The notes: generated from the sequence alone by a model not told the origin. 13,848 bases of DNA from Chloroflexota bacterium (GCA_026705105.1 JAPPBK010000375.1:1-13848); one strand, 5' to 3'. Shown: positions 1-7,326, counted from the first letter of the stretch. Translations and numbers: made by a program.

Positions 1-738
1 TACACGTCGCAGCCCTATCGCGAGGACGCAGACGGGTCCGAGTCGCTGGAACCGGCGCTCAACGCCTTCAAGCACGTACTGGAACTCGGTGTCGAGGCGG
101 ATGTCGATGTAGTCGCGATCGCGGGCGATTTCTTCGATCACGTCCGCGTCAAGCGGCCCTATGTCGAGGTCACCGGCGAACTGATGGAAGCGGTCGGGCG
201 ACCGGTTGTGGTGCTGCCCGGCAATCACGACCCGCACATGCCTGAGGGCATCTACCAGAAGTTCGCCGACGCTTTCCCCTCCAATGTGCACATCATCGCC
301 TCTGCCGAGGGCGAGCTGGTGCTGCTCGAAGAGCACGGCGTGCAGTTCTGGGGACAGGCGCACGAGAGCTACAACGACTTCTCGCCCGCATCGGCGAGGC
401 CGGCCTGGGCGCATGGTCCTGAGCGCTACATCTGGCGTGTCGCGATGGCGCACGGCTACTACGTGGGCACGGGCGAGTCGCGCTACTCGTACCAGATTCA
501 CGCTTCGGAGATCCAGTCGCTCGGGGCGGACTATGTGGCGCTCGGCCACATTGACGTGCATGAAGGCGTTGGCGACGGGACGGTTCCGGCCTACTATCCC
601 GGCGCGCCACGACACTCGGGCGGCGCCACAATCGTGGATTTCAGCGCCGAAGGAGTCGTCGTCCGCCACGAGCTGCACGACGGCGCCGAGTCCGATCCGC
701 AGACGGCCCATCCGATGCTGGCTGCCCGATTGCACTAG
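1..738 (+). CDS. Metallophosphoesterase, SbcD/DNA-repair-exonuclease-like (5' end off window)
   Basis: The frame is open from base 1 and ends at TAG 736-738, so 245 residues are visible and the true start lies upstream. An internal ATG at 184 is not the start, because the conserved motif GDFFDH (from base 124) precedes it in frame. Calcineurin-like metallophosphoesterase motifs appear in order: GDFFDH, GNHD (220-231), AHGYY (His at 451) and GHID (544-555). The tail YYPGAPRHSG resembles the YxGSPR segment of SbcD/Mre11-type nucleases. Family members bind two metal ions and hydrolyse phosphodiesters or phosphomonoesters. The first motif (DxH) should lie off the left edge. The usual GHxH motif reads GHID here, with another His two residues later (GHIDVH). 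No SbcC-like ATPase partner is visible on the downstream side. The family call is firm; a nuclease role is inference, and a phosphatase or cyclic-nucleotide phosphodiesterase remains possible. Confidence 0.85.
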   Translation, partial: YTSQPYREDADGSESLEPALNAFKHVLELGVEADVDVVAIAGDFFDHVRVKRPYVEVTGELMEAVGRPVVVLPGNHDPHMPEGIYQKFADAFPSNVHIIASAEGELVLLEEHGVQFWGQAHESYNDFSPASARPAWAHGPERYIWRVAMAHGYYVGTGESRYSYQIHASEIQSLGADYVALGHIDVHEGVGDGTVPAYYPGAPRHSGGATIVDFSAEGVVVRHELHDGAESDPQTAHPMLAARLH

Positions 739-748
739 CTGAGTTCGG

Positions 749-798
749 AGCTCCCCCCTCAGCCTTCGGCAGCTCCCCCCCAGCGGGGGGAGCGGAGT
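749..798. repeat. REP-like palindromic intergenic repeat
   Basis: The 79-bp gap between the metallophosphoesterase and the AcuI-like gene is mostly taken up by a structured element. A 10-base direct repeat AGCTCCCCCC occurs at 749-758 and 771-780. Between the copies is a small hairpin GCC-TTC-GGC (762-770). The second copy pairs perfectly over 9 bp with GGGGGGAGC at 785-793 across a 4-base loop. This layout (C-run, small hairpin, C-run, G-run) resembles REP/BIME-type repeats found scattered in some bacterial genomes. No T-run follows the stem on either strand, so it is not a classic intrinsic terminator. Whether it is repeated elsewhere in the genome cannot be seen from here. Confidence 0.6.
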
Positions 799-804
799 CA
801 CATC

Positions 805-812
805 GAGAGGAG
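805..812 (+). promoter_or_regulatory. Ribosome binding site fixing the GTG start of the AcuI-like gene
   Basis: The sequence GAGAGGAG contains a strong AGGAG core (808-812) five bases before the GTG at 818. It supports a GTG start and places the translation signal just after the REP-like hairpin. Confidence 0.75.
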
Positions 813-817
813 TTGAC

Positions 818-1807
818 GTGGCGTACAGAGCGTTTGTGGTGGACAAGGACGGGGATGACTTCACGGCGTCGGTGCAGACGCTGGAGGAGTCGGCGTTGCC
901 CCGTGGCGATGTCACGGTTGGGGTTGAGTGGTCGGACCTGAACTACAAGGACGGTCTGGCCTGCACGCCGAACGGCCGGGTCGTGACGTCATATCCGATG
1001 ACGCTGGGCATCGATTTCGCAGGCACGGTGGTGGAGTCCTCGGACTCGCGCTACGCACCAGGCGACGCGGTTGTGGCGACTGGCTACGACCTGGGCACGG
1101 GACATCCCGGCGGCTACGCCGAGCGCGTGCGTGTCCCGGCCGACTGGCTCTCGCCGCGGCCCGAGGGGTTGTCGGCGGAAGAGGCAATGACGCTGGGCAC
1201 CGCCGGCATCACGGCCGCTATGTCGATTGACGCAATCGAGAAAGCCGGCATCGGCCCCGATGCCGGACCGGTGATTGTCTCGGGCGCGACCGGCGGAGTG
1301 GGCTCGACAGCAGTGGCGATGCTGGCCGCTCGCGGCTACACCGTCCACGCCAGTACCGGCAAAGCGGCGGAGCACGACTTCCTGCGCGAACTCGGCGCGT
1401 CCGAGATCCTGGATCGCGAGGAGTTGTCGGCCGAGTCGCGGCGACCGTTGGAGTCGGAGCGCTGGGCGGCGGGCATCGACCCCGTCGGCGGGCCGACCAC
1501 GGCGACAATGCTGCGACAGACCAAGTACGGCGGTCTCGTCGCGGTCTCCGGGCTGGCCGGCGGCGTTGCCATCGGTACGACGGTGATGCCCTTCATCCTG
1601 CGCGGCGTGTCGCTGGTCGGGATCGAATCGGTCTACTGGCCGGGTGAAGATCGCCCGCGCCTGTGGGCGCGGATGGCGGAAGACTTCAGTGGCGCCAACC
1701 TGCTCGACCTCGTCGAAGCGCGGATCGGACTGGAAGACGTGCCCGAGGCGGGCGCGCGCATCCTCGCCGGCGGCGTACGCGGTCGAGTCCTGGTGCAACC
1801 CTCGTAG
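818..1807 (+). CDS. acuI: AcuI/YhdH-type NADPH-dependent acryloyl-CoA reductase / quinone oxidoreductase
   Basis: This 329-residue protein has the usual length and order of the YhdH/YhfP branch of zinc-free medium-chain dehydrogenases. The GroES-like N-terminal half carries DLNYKDGL (40-47) and GIDFAGTVV (64-72). The Rossmann half has the nucleotide loop SGATGGVGS (155-163), followed by ASTGK (178-182) and ELGASEILDRE (191-201). The C-terminal part has the family block TKYGGLVAVSGLAGG (235-249) and PFILRGVSLVGIESV (258-272). Characterised AcuI enzymes reduce acryloyl-CoA to propionyl-CoA with NADPH, preventing build-up of toxic acryloyl-CoA; other members are annotated as quinone oxidoreductases. 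The substrate here is inferred from family only. The start is GTG with a strong Shine-Dalgarno. The LLM gene begins 23 bp downstream, so the two are probably co-transcribed. Confidence 0.88.
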   Translation: MAYRAFVVDKDGDDFTASVQTLEESALPRGDVTVGVEWSDLNYKDGLACTPNGRVVTSYPMTLGIDFAGTVVESSDSRYAPGDAVVATGYDLGTGHPGGYAERVRVPADWLSPRPEGLSAEEAMTLGTAGITAAMSIDAIEKAGIGPDAGPVIVSGATGGVGSTAVAMLAARGYTVHASTGKAAEHDFLRELGASEILDREELSAESRRPLESERWAAGIDPVGGPTTATMLRQTKYGGLVAVSGLAGGVAIGTTVMPFILRGVSLVGIESVYWPGEDRPRLWARMAEDFSGANLLDLVEARIGLEDVPEAGARILAGGVRGRVLVQPS

Positions 1808-1819
1808 AGTGCAGCAGAC

Positions 1820-1823
1820 GGAG
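1820..1823 (+). promoter_or_regulatory. Ribosome binding site fixing the ATG start of the LLM oxidoreductase
   Basis: GGAG lies seven bases before the ATG at 1831. The frame is open further upstream to 1663, but that stretch overlaps the end of the preceding gene. The first residues after 1831 (MQIGIFIGG) match the first beta strand of the LLM barrel, so 1831 is the start. Confidence 0.7.
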
Positions 1824-1830
1824 TAGAACC

Positions 1831-2751
1831 ATGCAGATCGGCATCTTCATCGGCGGCGCCGGACCGGCGCCGGGCGTGCAGGACATCGTCGAGCAGGCCC
1901 AGCGGGCCGAGGCGGCGGGGTTCTCGACGTTCGGGATGGCGAACATCTTCTCCCACGACGCGATGGGCGCGCTCACGCTGGCCGGAGCTCAGACCGAATC
2001 GATCGAGCTCATGACGGCGGTCGTGCCAACCTACCCGAGGCATCCGCACGCGATGGCGCAGCAGGCGCTGACCGTGCAGGCCGCCTCGGGTGGTTCGCGA
2101 TTCGTGATGGGCATTGGCCTGTCGCACAAGATCGTGATCGAGGGCATGTTCGGCTACTCATTCGATCGTCCGGCGCGGCACATGAAGGAGTACCTCGATG
2201 TTCTCCTGCCGCTGCTCAACGGCGATCCGGTGAAAACCGACGGTGAGCACTACCGAGGCCAAGTGATGCTGGATATTCCTGACGCCGCAAAGCCGGTCTC
2301 CTGCATGCTCGCGGCGATGGGTCCGGCGATGCTGCGCCTGGCCGGCGCGCGCACCGACGGGACGATCCTCTGGATGACGGCCGCCGGCGTGGTCGAGTCG
2401 TACATTGCGCCGACGATTAACGCCGCCGCCGAGGAAGCCGGACGCTCGTTGCCGCGCATCGTGGTTGGGCTGCCGGTCATGCTGAGCAGCGACGTCGATG
2501 CCGCACGCGCGACGGCGGCCGAGCAGTTCTCCAACTACGGAAATCTGCCGTCCTACCGCTCGATGCTGGACAAGCAGGGCGCGGCCAATCCCGAGGATGT
2601 CGCGGTGCTCGGCACTGAGGAGCAGATCGAGACGCAACTCCGCCAGTTGCAGGATGCGGGGACGACGGATTTCGTCGGCGTCACCTTCGGCTCGGAAGAA
2701 GAACGGTCGCGGACGGAAGAGTTCCTCGGTTCACTCGCGCCGTCGTTGTAG
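1831..2751 (+). CDS. F420-dependent LLM-class oxidoreductase (TIGR03564/MSMEG_4879-like)
   Basis: This 306-residue protein is a luciferase-like monooxygenase-fold (TIM barrel) enzyme. It opens with MQIGIFIGG, followed by the helix EQAQRAEAAGFSTFGMANIF (21-40). The conserved block SGGSRFVMGIGLSHKIVIEG (86-105) and the segment SFDRPARHMKEYLDVLLPLL (110-129) are characteristic of the F420-dependent subfamily related to methylenetetrahydromethanopterin reductase. Such enzymes usually transfer hydride between coenzyme F420 and a small substrate; some LLM proteins use FMN instead. The substrate is unknown. The length is normal and the frame intact. It lies 23 bp after the AcuI-like gene on the same strand. 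Its stop is one base away from the stop of an opposing Ddn-like gene that is also predicted to use a deazaflavin. Cofactor assignment is by family resemblance. Confidence 0.85.
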   Translation: MQIGIFIGGAGPAPGVQDIVEQAQRAEAAGFSTFGMANIFSHDAMGALTLAGAQTESIELMTAVVPTYPRHPHAMAQQALTVQAASGGSRFVMGIGLSHKIVIEGMFGYSFDRPARHMKEYLDVLLPLLNGDPVKTDGEHYRGQVMLDIPDAAKPVSCMLAAMGPAMLRLAGARTDGTILWMTAAGVVESYIAPTINAAAEEAGRSLPRIVVGLPVMLSSDVDAARATAAEQFSNYGNLPSYRSMLDKQGAANPEDVAVLGTEEQIETQLRQLQDAGTTDFVGVTFGSEEERSRTEEFLGSLAPSL

Positions 2752-2752
2752 C

Positions 2753-3217
2753 TCAGGCGCTCGGGTTCAGGCGGATGACCTCGATCGCGCGCGGCTTCGC
2801 TCGCTCGGCGTAGTCGATGTACGGCGGCCAGACTTCTGCGGCTGCCGCCCAGAGACGCTCGCGCTCGTCTCCTTCAAGGAACTCGGCCTCGACCGGATGG
2901 CGCTTGCGATTGACGAAGACCCAGGCGTGCGGATTGGCTCGCAGGTTGTGCACCCACGAGGGGTGCTTGGGACCACCGCCGACGGAACCGATGATCACCC
3001 AGCTCTCGCCGTCGGGTACATAGAACAACACCGCGTCGCGCAGGTCGCCCGACCTCGCGCCCACGGAGCGCAGCATCAGCGAGTCGACGTAGGGAACGCC
3101 CTGGTTCCAGGTGATCATCCGTCCCATGATCGAGTAGCCGGTCGTACGAATGGCGAACTCTTCCAACGGGCGAAGTACGCCGAGACGCCGGAGCAGGTTG
3201 ACGATGTCTTGCCACAT
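2753..3217 (-). CDS. Ddn-like nitroreductase-family deazaflavin-dependent oxidoreductase
   Basis: This 154-residue single-domain split-barrel protein is of the type that includes Mycobacterium tuberculosis Ddn. Visible landmarks are LMLRSVGARSGDLRDAVLFY (47-66), where TxGRxSG-type residues usually sit; the F420-binding signature HPSWVHNLRANP (85-96) preceded by a glycine run; and the closing segment WPPYIDYAERAKPRAIEVIRL (130-150, written here as one helix-strand unit). Family members bind F420H2 and reduce quinones, nitro compounds or other substrates, often at the membrane. The ATG at 3217 lies 21 bp after the rpoD stop on the same strand, with only a weak GAGAG upstream, so it is probably read from the dnaG-rpoD transcript. 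It converges on the LLM gene with a single intervening base and no terminator hairpin. The substrate is unknown. Confidence 0.87.
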   Translation of the reverse strand: MWQDIVNLLRRLGVLRPLEEFAIRTTGYSIMGRMITWNQGVPYVDSLMLRSVGARSGDLRDAVLFYVPDGESWVIIGSVGGGPKHPSWVHNLRANPHAWVFVNRKRHPVEAEFLEGDERERLWAAAAEVWPPYIDYAERAKPRAIEVIRLNPSA

Positions 3218-3238
3218 GGCGTCGACTCTCGAAGCTGC

Positions 3239-5389
3239 CTACTCGATGTAGTCGCGCAGGCGGGTGGCGCGGGTGGGGTGACGGAGCTGGCGCAGCGCCT
3301 TGGCCTCGATCTGGCGGATTCGCTCGCGGGTCACGTCGAAGTCGCGGCCGACCTCTTCCAGAGTCCGCGCGCGTCCGTCGCCAAGCCCAAAGCGCAGCTC
3401 CAGCACTTGCCGTTCACGCGGCGAGAGCGAGCCCAGCACGGCGCCGACCGTCTCCTTCAGGAGCTGCTGACCGGCTGCCGCATCGGGCGCGACCATTTTC
3501 TCGTCCTCGACGAAGTCGCCCAGATGGCTATCGTCTTCCTCGCCGATCGGCGTCTCGAGCGATACCGGCTCCTGCGAGACCTTGATGATCTCGCGCACGC
3601 GCTGGGCGTCAACGCCCATGCCCTCGCCGATTTCCTCGTAGGTCGGTTCGCGGCCGAGTTCCTGCACGAGGCGGCGCGAGACACGGACCTGCTTGTTGAT
3701 CGTTTCGACCATGTGCACCGGGATGCGGATCGTGCGCGCCTGGTCGGCGATGGCACGGGTAATGGCCTGGCGGATCCACCAGGTGGCGTAGGTGGAGAAC
3801 TTGTAGCCCTTGCGGTAGTCGAACTTCTCGACCGCGCGGACCAACCCGATGTTGCCCTCCTGGATCAGGTCGAGCATCGACATGCCGCGGCCGATGTACT
3901 TCTTGGCCACCGAGACGACCAGTCGGAGATTGGCCTCCGTCAAGCGCTTTTCGGAGAGATAGGCGTCTTCCTTGAGCACGCCGATGTGCCGCTCGCAGCG
4001 CAGTGATATCGGCTCAAGCTTCTCGTCGAGGTCATTTGGGCAGGGCATAAGCAGCTCGAGCCCGCCGGCCGCGCGAAGCAGATGGCGCACGTGGCGGTTG
4101 TCAAAGATGTGCGTCACGACCGAGACCTGCACGAGTCGCTCCTCGGCGCGGGCCTCGTCGTACTCTTCGTCCTCCGGCTGGAAGCGCGTGATCAGCGCTT
4201 CGCGGAGTTCCGGGTCCATCTCCTGGTCGACTCGCTCGCGGAACGTCGGGTCCTTGGTCAGGTCAAACAGGGACAGCTGCGGACTCTCTATCTCTTCCGC
4301 GATTACGGCGATCTCGGGCAGCAGCGACTCGAGCTGCAGGAGCAGATAGATCGTGACCTCGATCGCATTCGGCGACCGTCCGTTGAGGATTCTCCATTCC
4401 TCTTCGAAGTCGCGGATCCAGTTCCCTTCCTCCATCTGACGAGACAGGAAGCGCTCGTCCTCGGCGGTGAGCAGATTGACCCGGCCGATTTCACGGAGAT
4501 ACATGCGGACCGGATCGTCAATGCCTTCCGCTTCCTCGTGAACGCTCTGGCGGCCCTCCTTGCGCATCTCGATGATGCGGCGCGAGCCGACCTCCTTGCT
4601 GCGTCCGTAGAGGTCAACGACCGGCGCGGCTTGTTCAGCCGGTTCCTTCTTGCCCTTGCCTTTGCCGCGGCCACGTCCCTTGCCGCCCGACTTGGCGCGG
4701 CGACTGTTGGTCTTGGGCGCCGGCGGACGCTTCGCCTCGAGCGGGCGATCCAGGGCGCCGAGCAGATTGCTCAGCGACTCGATGTCTTCCGGCGACTCTT
4801 CGCCAATCAGCGTGAAGCTGGCCACCGAGGCGTGGGAGACCTGGCGTTCCTCGTGCATCTTCGCCTGGTTGCGCCGCTCGGCTGCTTTCTTGGGCGTCGG
4901 CGCGGCCTTGGTCGATTTCTTGGTGGTGCGTTTGGGCTGCTCGGCCAGGTTAATCGTGCGCCTGCCAGCCGGCATCGAGAACTCGTCCACAGGGGCGGTG
5001 AGCGCGCGTACCCTGGCCTCTTCCTCCGACTGGGCCACGGCGCGGGGCTTGCGTTGCCCCGGCGCTTCCGCCGTCATCCGCCGATCGCCCAGGTGCTCCC
5101 TGACGATGTTGCGCAACGTGCCGACGAAGTGATTGTCCAGTTCGGCCTCGCGGGCGCGTTCCGCGAGAGCCGCTGCCGTGACCTCGGGAGTGGCGCGCTT
5201 GCGCGAGGCCCGGCCCGTTCCGTTCGCGGACGCATTCAACTTCGCGCGGGATCGCTTCTTGGCTGCGCCGCCGCCTCCGTTGCTTCCGACGCCGTCCGAT
5301 ACGGACGGCTCGGACTTCGGAGCGTCGGCGGGTGGCTCGGCGACGGGTTCCGTCGCAGCCTCGGCGGTTGCTTGTCGAGCAGTCACCAT
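3239..5389 (-). CDS. rpoD: RNA polymerase primary sigma factor RpoD/SigA
   Basis: This 716-residue sigma70 directs RNA polymerase to housekeeping promoters. Region 1.2 starts at DDPVRMYLREIG (291-302). A non-conserved insert runs roughly 325-475. Region 2 spans about 482-552: LTEANLRLVVSVAKKYIGRG, then DLIQEGNIGLVRAVEKFDY, then the -10-reading helix YATWWIRQAITRAI. Region 3 covers about 553-630 with IRIPVHMVETINK and EEIGEGMGV. Region 4 (about 642-716) contains LSPRERQVLELRFGLGDG and the -35-reading helix-turn-helix TLEEVGRDFDVTRERIRQIE. The first 290 residues are unusual: long, basic and low-complexity, with a GRGRGKGKGKK stretch near 238-248, and no recognisable region 1.1. Upstream of the ATG at 5389 is GAGAGAAGGGA. 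The gap to dnaG is 59 bp, the familiar dnaG-rpoD arrangement. Confidence 0.97.
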   Translation of the reverse strand: MVTARQATAEAATEPVAEPPADAPKSEPSVSDGVGSNGGGGAAKKRSRAKLNASANGTGRASRKRATPEVTAAALAERAREAELDNHFVGTLRNIVREHLGDRRMTAEAPGQRKPRAVAQSEEEARVRALTAPVDEFSMPAGRRTINLAEQPKRTTKKSTKAAPTPKKAAERRNQAKMHEERQVSHASVASFTLIGEESPEDIESLSNLLGALDRPLEAKRPPAPKTNSRRAKSGGKGRGRGKGKGKKEPAEQAAPVVDLYGRSKEVGSRRIIEMRKEGRQSVHEEAEGIDDPVRMYLREIGRVNLLTAEDERFLSRQMEEGNWIRDFEEEWRILNGRSPNAIEVTIYLLLQLESLLPEIAVIAEEIESPQLSLFDLTKDPTFRERVDQEMDPELREALITRFQPEDEEYDEARAEERLVQVSVVTHIFDNRHVRHLLRAAGGLELLMPCPNDLDEKLEPISLRCERHIGVLKEDAYLSEKRLTEANLRLVVSVAKKYIGRGMSMLDLIQEGNIGLVRAVEKFDYRKGYKFSTYATWWIRQAITRAIADQARTIRIPVHMVETINKQVRVSRRLVQELGREPTYEEIGEGMGVDAQRVREIIKVSQEPVSLETPIGEEDDSHLGDFVEDEKMVAPDAAAGQQLLKETVGAVLGSLSPRERQVLELRFGLGDGRARTLEEVGRDFDVTRERIRQIEAKALRQLRHPTRATRLRDYIE

Positions 5390-5448
5390 GGTCGTGGTCC
5401 CTTCTCTCAGCGTGGTTCCCCAGCGCGTAGCGGGTACATCCTGGCCAA

Positions 5449-7326
5449 TCAGTCCGATCCCGTGAGGGTCGGCTGGTGCAGTCGTCGGGCAGAATCGCGT
5501 ACCTCAACGAGCGAGCTGGCGGCTTCGGCCAGCTCGGGATCGCAGAGTTCGTCGTTGGCGAGTTGTGCGGCGGCGCGGGCGAGCTGGTCAGCGCCGTGTT
5601 GACGCTCCTGCTCGCCGATTTCGAGGTTCTTCAGACGGAGGCCTTCTCTGCTTCTGGTCTTGCGAATGCGGGCAATGGCATCGGCAACGGCCTCAATGGC
5701 CTCCGCGTCACTGTAGGGCGGCAGACGCTCAGAGTCACGCCTGAGTTCGGCGATTCGAGATTCCGAATCCGGCAGATCATCGCCCCACTCTTCTTCCGAC
5801 GTGTTCAGTCTGGCGGTCAGTATCGCTCGATCCTCGCTGTCCTCGATCAGGTCGATGGCGTCAAACTCGAACGAGCGCCGCACCGACTCGAACTTCAGCG
5901 CGAGCTGCAACACGAACGACTGTCGGCGGTCGTGCGGTCGACGGGCGGCCGGTCGAACAGGCTCATCCGCGCCAGAGCTACGTCGCGGCGCTGCGGAAGC
6001 CGGGGAGTGGCGAGCGAGCAGTGATTGCGGGTCGACGCGCCCCAACACCGCGATCCGGCGCAGGTACTCCTCGCGGACCACTGCGTGACCGATGCTGCGG
6101 ATCGTGGGAAGCAGATCGTCGATGAACCTCGATCGCCCACGAGGCGTGTCGAGGTCATGTTGGGATCGGGCGTGCTCGATCAGCCAGTCGAGGAATGTCG
6201 GCGCGTGCTCCACAAGTTCACGCCAGAGTTCAGGATCGGAGCGGATCAGATCGTCGGGGTCTTGCTGCTCGGGCAAGGGGATGATGTGGATGTCGTTGGC
6301 AAGCTGGTTCTGCAATGCGCCCACGTGTCTGTAGTCGGTCGAGACCTGTCGCTCCGCGCCCAGCGCCTCACGCGCCGTGTCGATGCCGCGCCGCGCCGCT
6401 GCTTGACCGGCGGCATCCGGGTCGAGCGCGAGTCGCACGTCGGTCGCCAGCGGTTTGATCAACCCGATCTGCGTGTCGGTCAGCGCGGTGCCCATCGATG
6501 CGACCGTGTTGCGGCTGCCGTGTTCATGGGCGCTGATCACGTCGGTGTAGCCCTCGACGATGATCACGAAGCCGGCCTCGCGAACCGCGGCGCGCGCGAT
6601 GTCGAGGCCGTAGAGCAGGTCCCGCTTGCGGAAGAGGTCGGACTCGGGGGAGTTGATGTACTTGGCCGGTTCGCCGATCAAGGTGCGGCCGCCAAAGCCG
6701 ACCGTCTCGCTGCGCGCGTTGCGTATCGGAAAGATCAGCCGATCTCGGAATCGATCGCGCGGGCCGTGTTCGGTGTCCAGGATGAGGCCGGCGGCCACGG
6801 CGTCGGCACTCTGGTGGCCGCGCGCAGACAGATGGTGTACCAGCGCGTCCTGGTCGGGTCCGGCGAGTCCGAGGTTGAATCGCTGCGCCGCCTCGACAGA
6901 GATGCCTCGTTCCCGCAGGTACGCCTGGGCATCGCGGCCGGCAACCGGATCTTCAAGCAGGCCCCGCCAGTAGTGAAGCGCTGCCTCATTGGCGCGGATC
7001 AGGCGCTGGCGCTGCTCGTCGCGTCGGGCCTGTTCCTCGGTCCTCGGTCGCAGTTGCACGCCGGCTCGCTGGGCCAGGCGTTGGAGCGCTTCGCGGAAAT
7101 CGACGTTGTGGCGCTTAATTTCCCAGTTGAAGATGTCGCCGCCTTCGGAGCACGCGCCGAAGCAGTGCCAGGTCTGCCGGTCCGGATTGACAATGAAGGA
7201 CGGCGTTTTCTCCGCGTGAAACGGGCAGGGCGCCTTGTAGGATGTTCCGCTCCGCCTGAGCTGGACCTCGGAGGCGATCAGATCGACGATGTCGATCTTC
7301 GCCTTGACTTCCTCTGCTACCGACAT
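5449..7326 (-). CDS. dnaG: DNA primase DnaG
   Basis: This 625-residue primase makes the RNA primers for replication. The zinc-binding domain holds CPFHAEKTPSF (34-44) and WHCFGACSEGGDIF (53-66), giving ligands Cys34, His37, Cys55 and Cys59; the second pair is spaced Cys-x3-Cys rather than the textbook Cys-x2-Cys. The catalytic core follows: RFRDRLIFPIRN (192-203), FGGRTL (211-216), AKYINSPESDLFRKRDLLYG (221-240), and the TOPRIM motifs VEGYTD (257-262, Glu258) and ALDPDAAG (300-307, Asp302 and Asp304). The C-terminal 200 residues are arginine- and glutamate-rich and weakly conserved, corresponding to the helicase-interaction domain. The ATG at 7326 gives the normal N-terminus, although no clear Shine-Dalgarno precedes it. 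rpoD follows after 59 bp, so the two form an operon; rpsU, often first in this operon, is absent. Confidence 0.97.
   Translation of the reverse strand: MSVAEEVKAKIDIVDLIASEVQLRRSGTSYKAPCPFHAEKTPSFIVNPDRQTWHCFGACSEGGDIFNWEIKRHNVDFREALQRLAQRAGVQLRPRTEEQARRDEQRQRLIRANEAALHYWRGLLEDPVAGRDAQAYLRERGISVEAAQRFNLGLAGPDQDALVHHLSARGHQSADAVAAGLILDTEHGPRDRFRDRLIFPIRNARSETVGFGGRTLIGEPAKYINSPESDLFRKRDLLYGLDIARAAVREAGFVIIVEGYTDVISAHEHGSRNTVASMGTALTDTQIGLIKPLATDVRLALDPDAAGQAAARRGIDTAREALGAERQVSTDYRHVGALQNQLANDIHIIPLPEQQDPDDLIRSDPELWRELVEHAPTFLDWLIEHARSQHDLDTPRGRSRFIDDLLPTIRSIGHAVVREEYLRRIAVLGRVDPQSLLARHSPASAAPRRSSGADEPVRPAARRPHDRRQSFVLQLALKFESVRRSFEFDAIDLIEDSEDRAILTARLNTSEEEWGDDLPDSESRIAELRRDSERLPPYSDAEAIEAVADAIARIRKTRSREGLRLKNLEIGEQERQHGADQLARAAAQLANDELCDPELAEAASSLVEVRDSARRLHQPTLTGSD

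Noticed and set aside
785..793. REP-like stem as an intrinsic terminator for the metallophosphoesterase
   Set aside because: The 9-bp GC stem is followed by GGAGTCACATC, with no T-run, so termination is not supported from sequence.
1663..1830. 56-codon upstream extension of the LLM oxidoreductase
   Set aside because: It would run inside the AcuI-like gene in another frame, while the ATG at 1831 has GGAG at proper spacing and matches the family N-terminus.
2498..4006. 502-codon open frame on the plus strand across the Ddn-like gene and rpoD
   Set aside because: It lies antisense to two clearly recognised genes, its translation resembles no family, and long antisense frames are expected in GC-rich coding DNA.
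4082..5602. 506-codon open frame antisense to rpoD
   Set aside because: It is a shadow of rpoD codon structure with a low-complexity Arg/Ala/Leu-rich translation and no domain.
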